Source: Bedellia somnulentella (taxonomy: Eukaryota > Arthropoda > Insecta > Lepidoptera > Bedelliidae). Taken from it: a stretch of 64,000 bases of DNA. Shown here piece by piece: positions 63,454 to 64,000 of this stretch. The translations under genes and the position numbers were made by a program. The DNA is taken from the NCBI GenBank assembly GCA_963576735.1, contig OY755181.1, forward strand, positions 5,456,001 to 5,520,000. Direction: 5' to 3'. Every line of letters starts with the position of its first letter. Position 1 is the first letter of the stretch. The notes beneath the pieces were generated by a model. That model did no database searches and had not been told where the DNA came from. It saw only the letters and a list, made by a program, of their open reading frames with translations.

Positions 63454-64000
63454 TTGTGATTTGATCTCGCGCACTAATTTTCAGCAATAAATTGGCAATA
63501 ACTGACGTTTGTTCCATCAGAGCTCCTCGATCGGTTTTTACCTACACCCAACTAGGTGACCAAGCGAGGTGGCTTATGTCATACAGTGCCTAAGGAGGAT
63601 ATCAGAAGCAACCTCCCCTGATTATATAATAAATCTTTTGTAACCGTCGCACATCCTCTTTGAGATCCGGCAGAACTTAATTCAAACACGTGTTTATCGG
63701 TCGTTTTATACTTTATGTGTTTCAAATAAATTCACACGCTTCAGCACACTTATTATTATTATATATACGGTTTTAATTTTTCTGATTAAATAATTTTCAT
63801 TTGAACTTCTTTGGATTTCATTTATTTTTTCAGATGCTCTTATAAAATTCTACTCCTGATTATTTACCACTCAACAGTAAAATCTGAAACATGAAATAAT
63901 CACTTGTTTTATATCCTATTAAATTGCGAAGGTAACGGCTTATTATAATCGGATTAATAAGTAAAAAGTTACGCGTGACCATGCATTGGGATTGGAAGGC
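63454..64000. other. No gene seen at the right edge
   Basis: 63540-63640 is slightly GC-richer but shows no coding signal I can name. Confidence 0.3.

Overview
The window is nuclear DNA of an insect, almost certainly a lepidopteran (moth or butterfly). The evidence is AT-rich sequence with GT-AG split genes, an insect-type mitochondrial pyruvate dehydrogenase E1-beta gene, Helitron ends of the CTAG|T type with a CGCG..CGCG hairpin, RTE and Jockey/CR1-like LINE fragments, a mariner, and a very dense population of short retroposons with (ATGT)n tails. Cellular genes occupy only a few per cent of the sequence.

Layout. 1-6300: repeats only (two Helitron 3' ends, several copies of a ~245-bp SINE called S1 here, and a 5'-inverted LINE fragment). 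6365-6910: one internal exon of an unrecognised secreted protein, minus strand. 8082-8594: a retroelement C-terminal nuclease-like domain. 9558-11190: a Helitron helicase remnant beside a 180-bp perfect-looking inverted repeat and a 118-bp minisatellite. 12-18 kb: S1 and tRNA-headed SINE copies (S2) and an RTE reverse-transcriptase fragment. 18729-23923: a 5.2-kb, apparently intact DNA transposon of a type I cannot name with confidence. It has 20-22-bp TIRs, CATTTCCATCC subterminal repeats on both sides, an Inr+DPE promoter, a spliced 5' leader and one 979-codon DDE-like ORF. This is the most novel object here. 24-42 kb: several non-autonomous DNA elements (28226-28721, 29187-29315, 30642-32018, 38008-39048), LINE tails, SINEs and a broken mariner (41157-42223) nested in an older repeat. 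42.5-52.8 kb: the Pdhb gene on the minus strand, seven exons with intact frame (365 codons), and head-to-head with it the remnant of a THAP/P-element-transposase-like gene. 53-64 kb: mostly featureless AT-rich DNA with a ~950-bp Helitron-like element, SINEs and LINE debris.

How the parts interact. Pdhb has been remodelled by local duplication. Its last exon exists in four partial tandem copies interleaved with S1 fragments. The copy actually joined to the gene has lost the stop codon found in the others and runs six codons into SINE-tail-like sequence. Exon 3 also has two decayed extra copies separated by a 42-bp minisatellite. S1, S2 and a LINE family share the same 3'-terminal structure (CTCTGCC..ACCCC..GGG..GGCGTGA.. 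then a short-repeat tail), which suggests that the LINE mobilises both SINEs. Perfect 13-14-bp target-site duplications, 5' inversions and one S1-S2 dimer with a single target duplication support that reading.

All calls rest on reading the sequence. No database search was run, so family names are from recognition and are hedged where needed.
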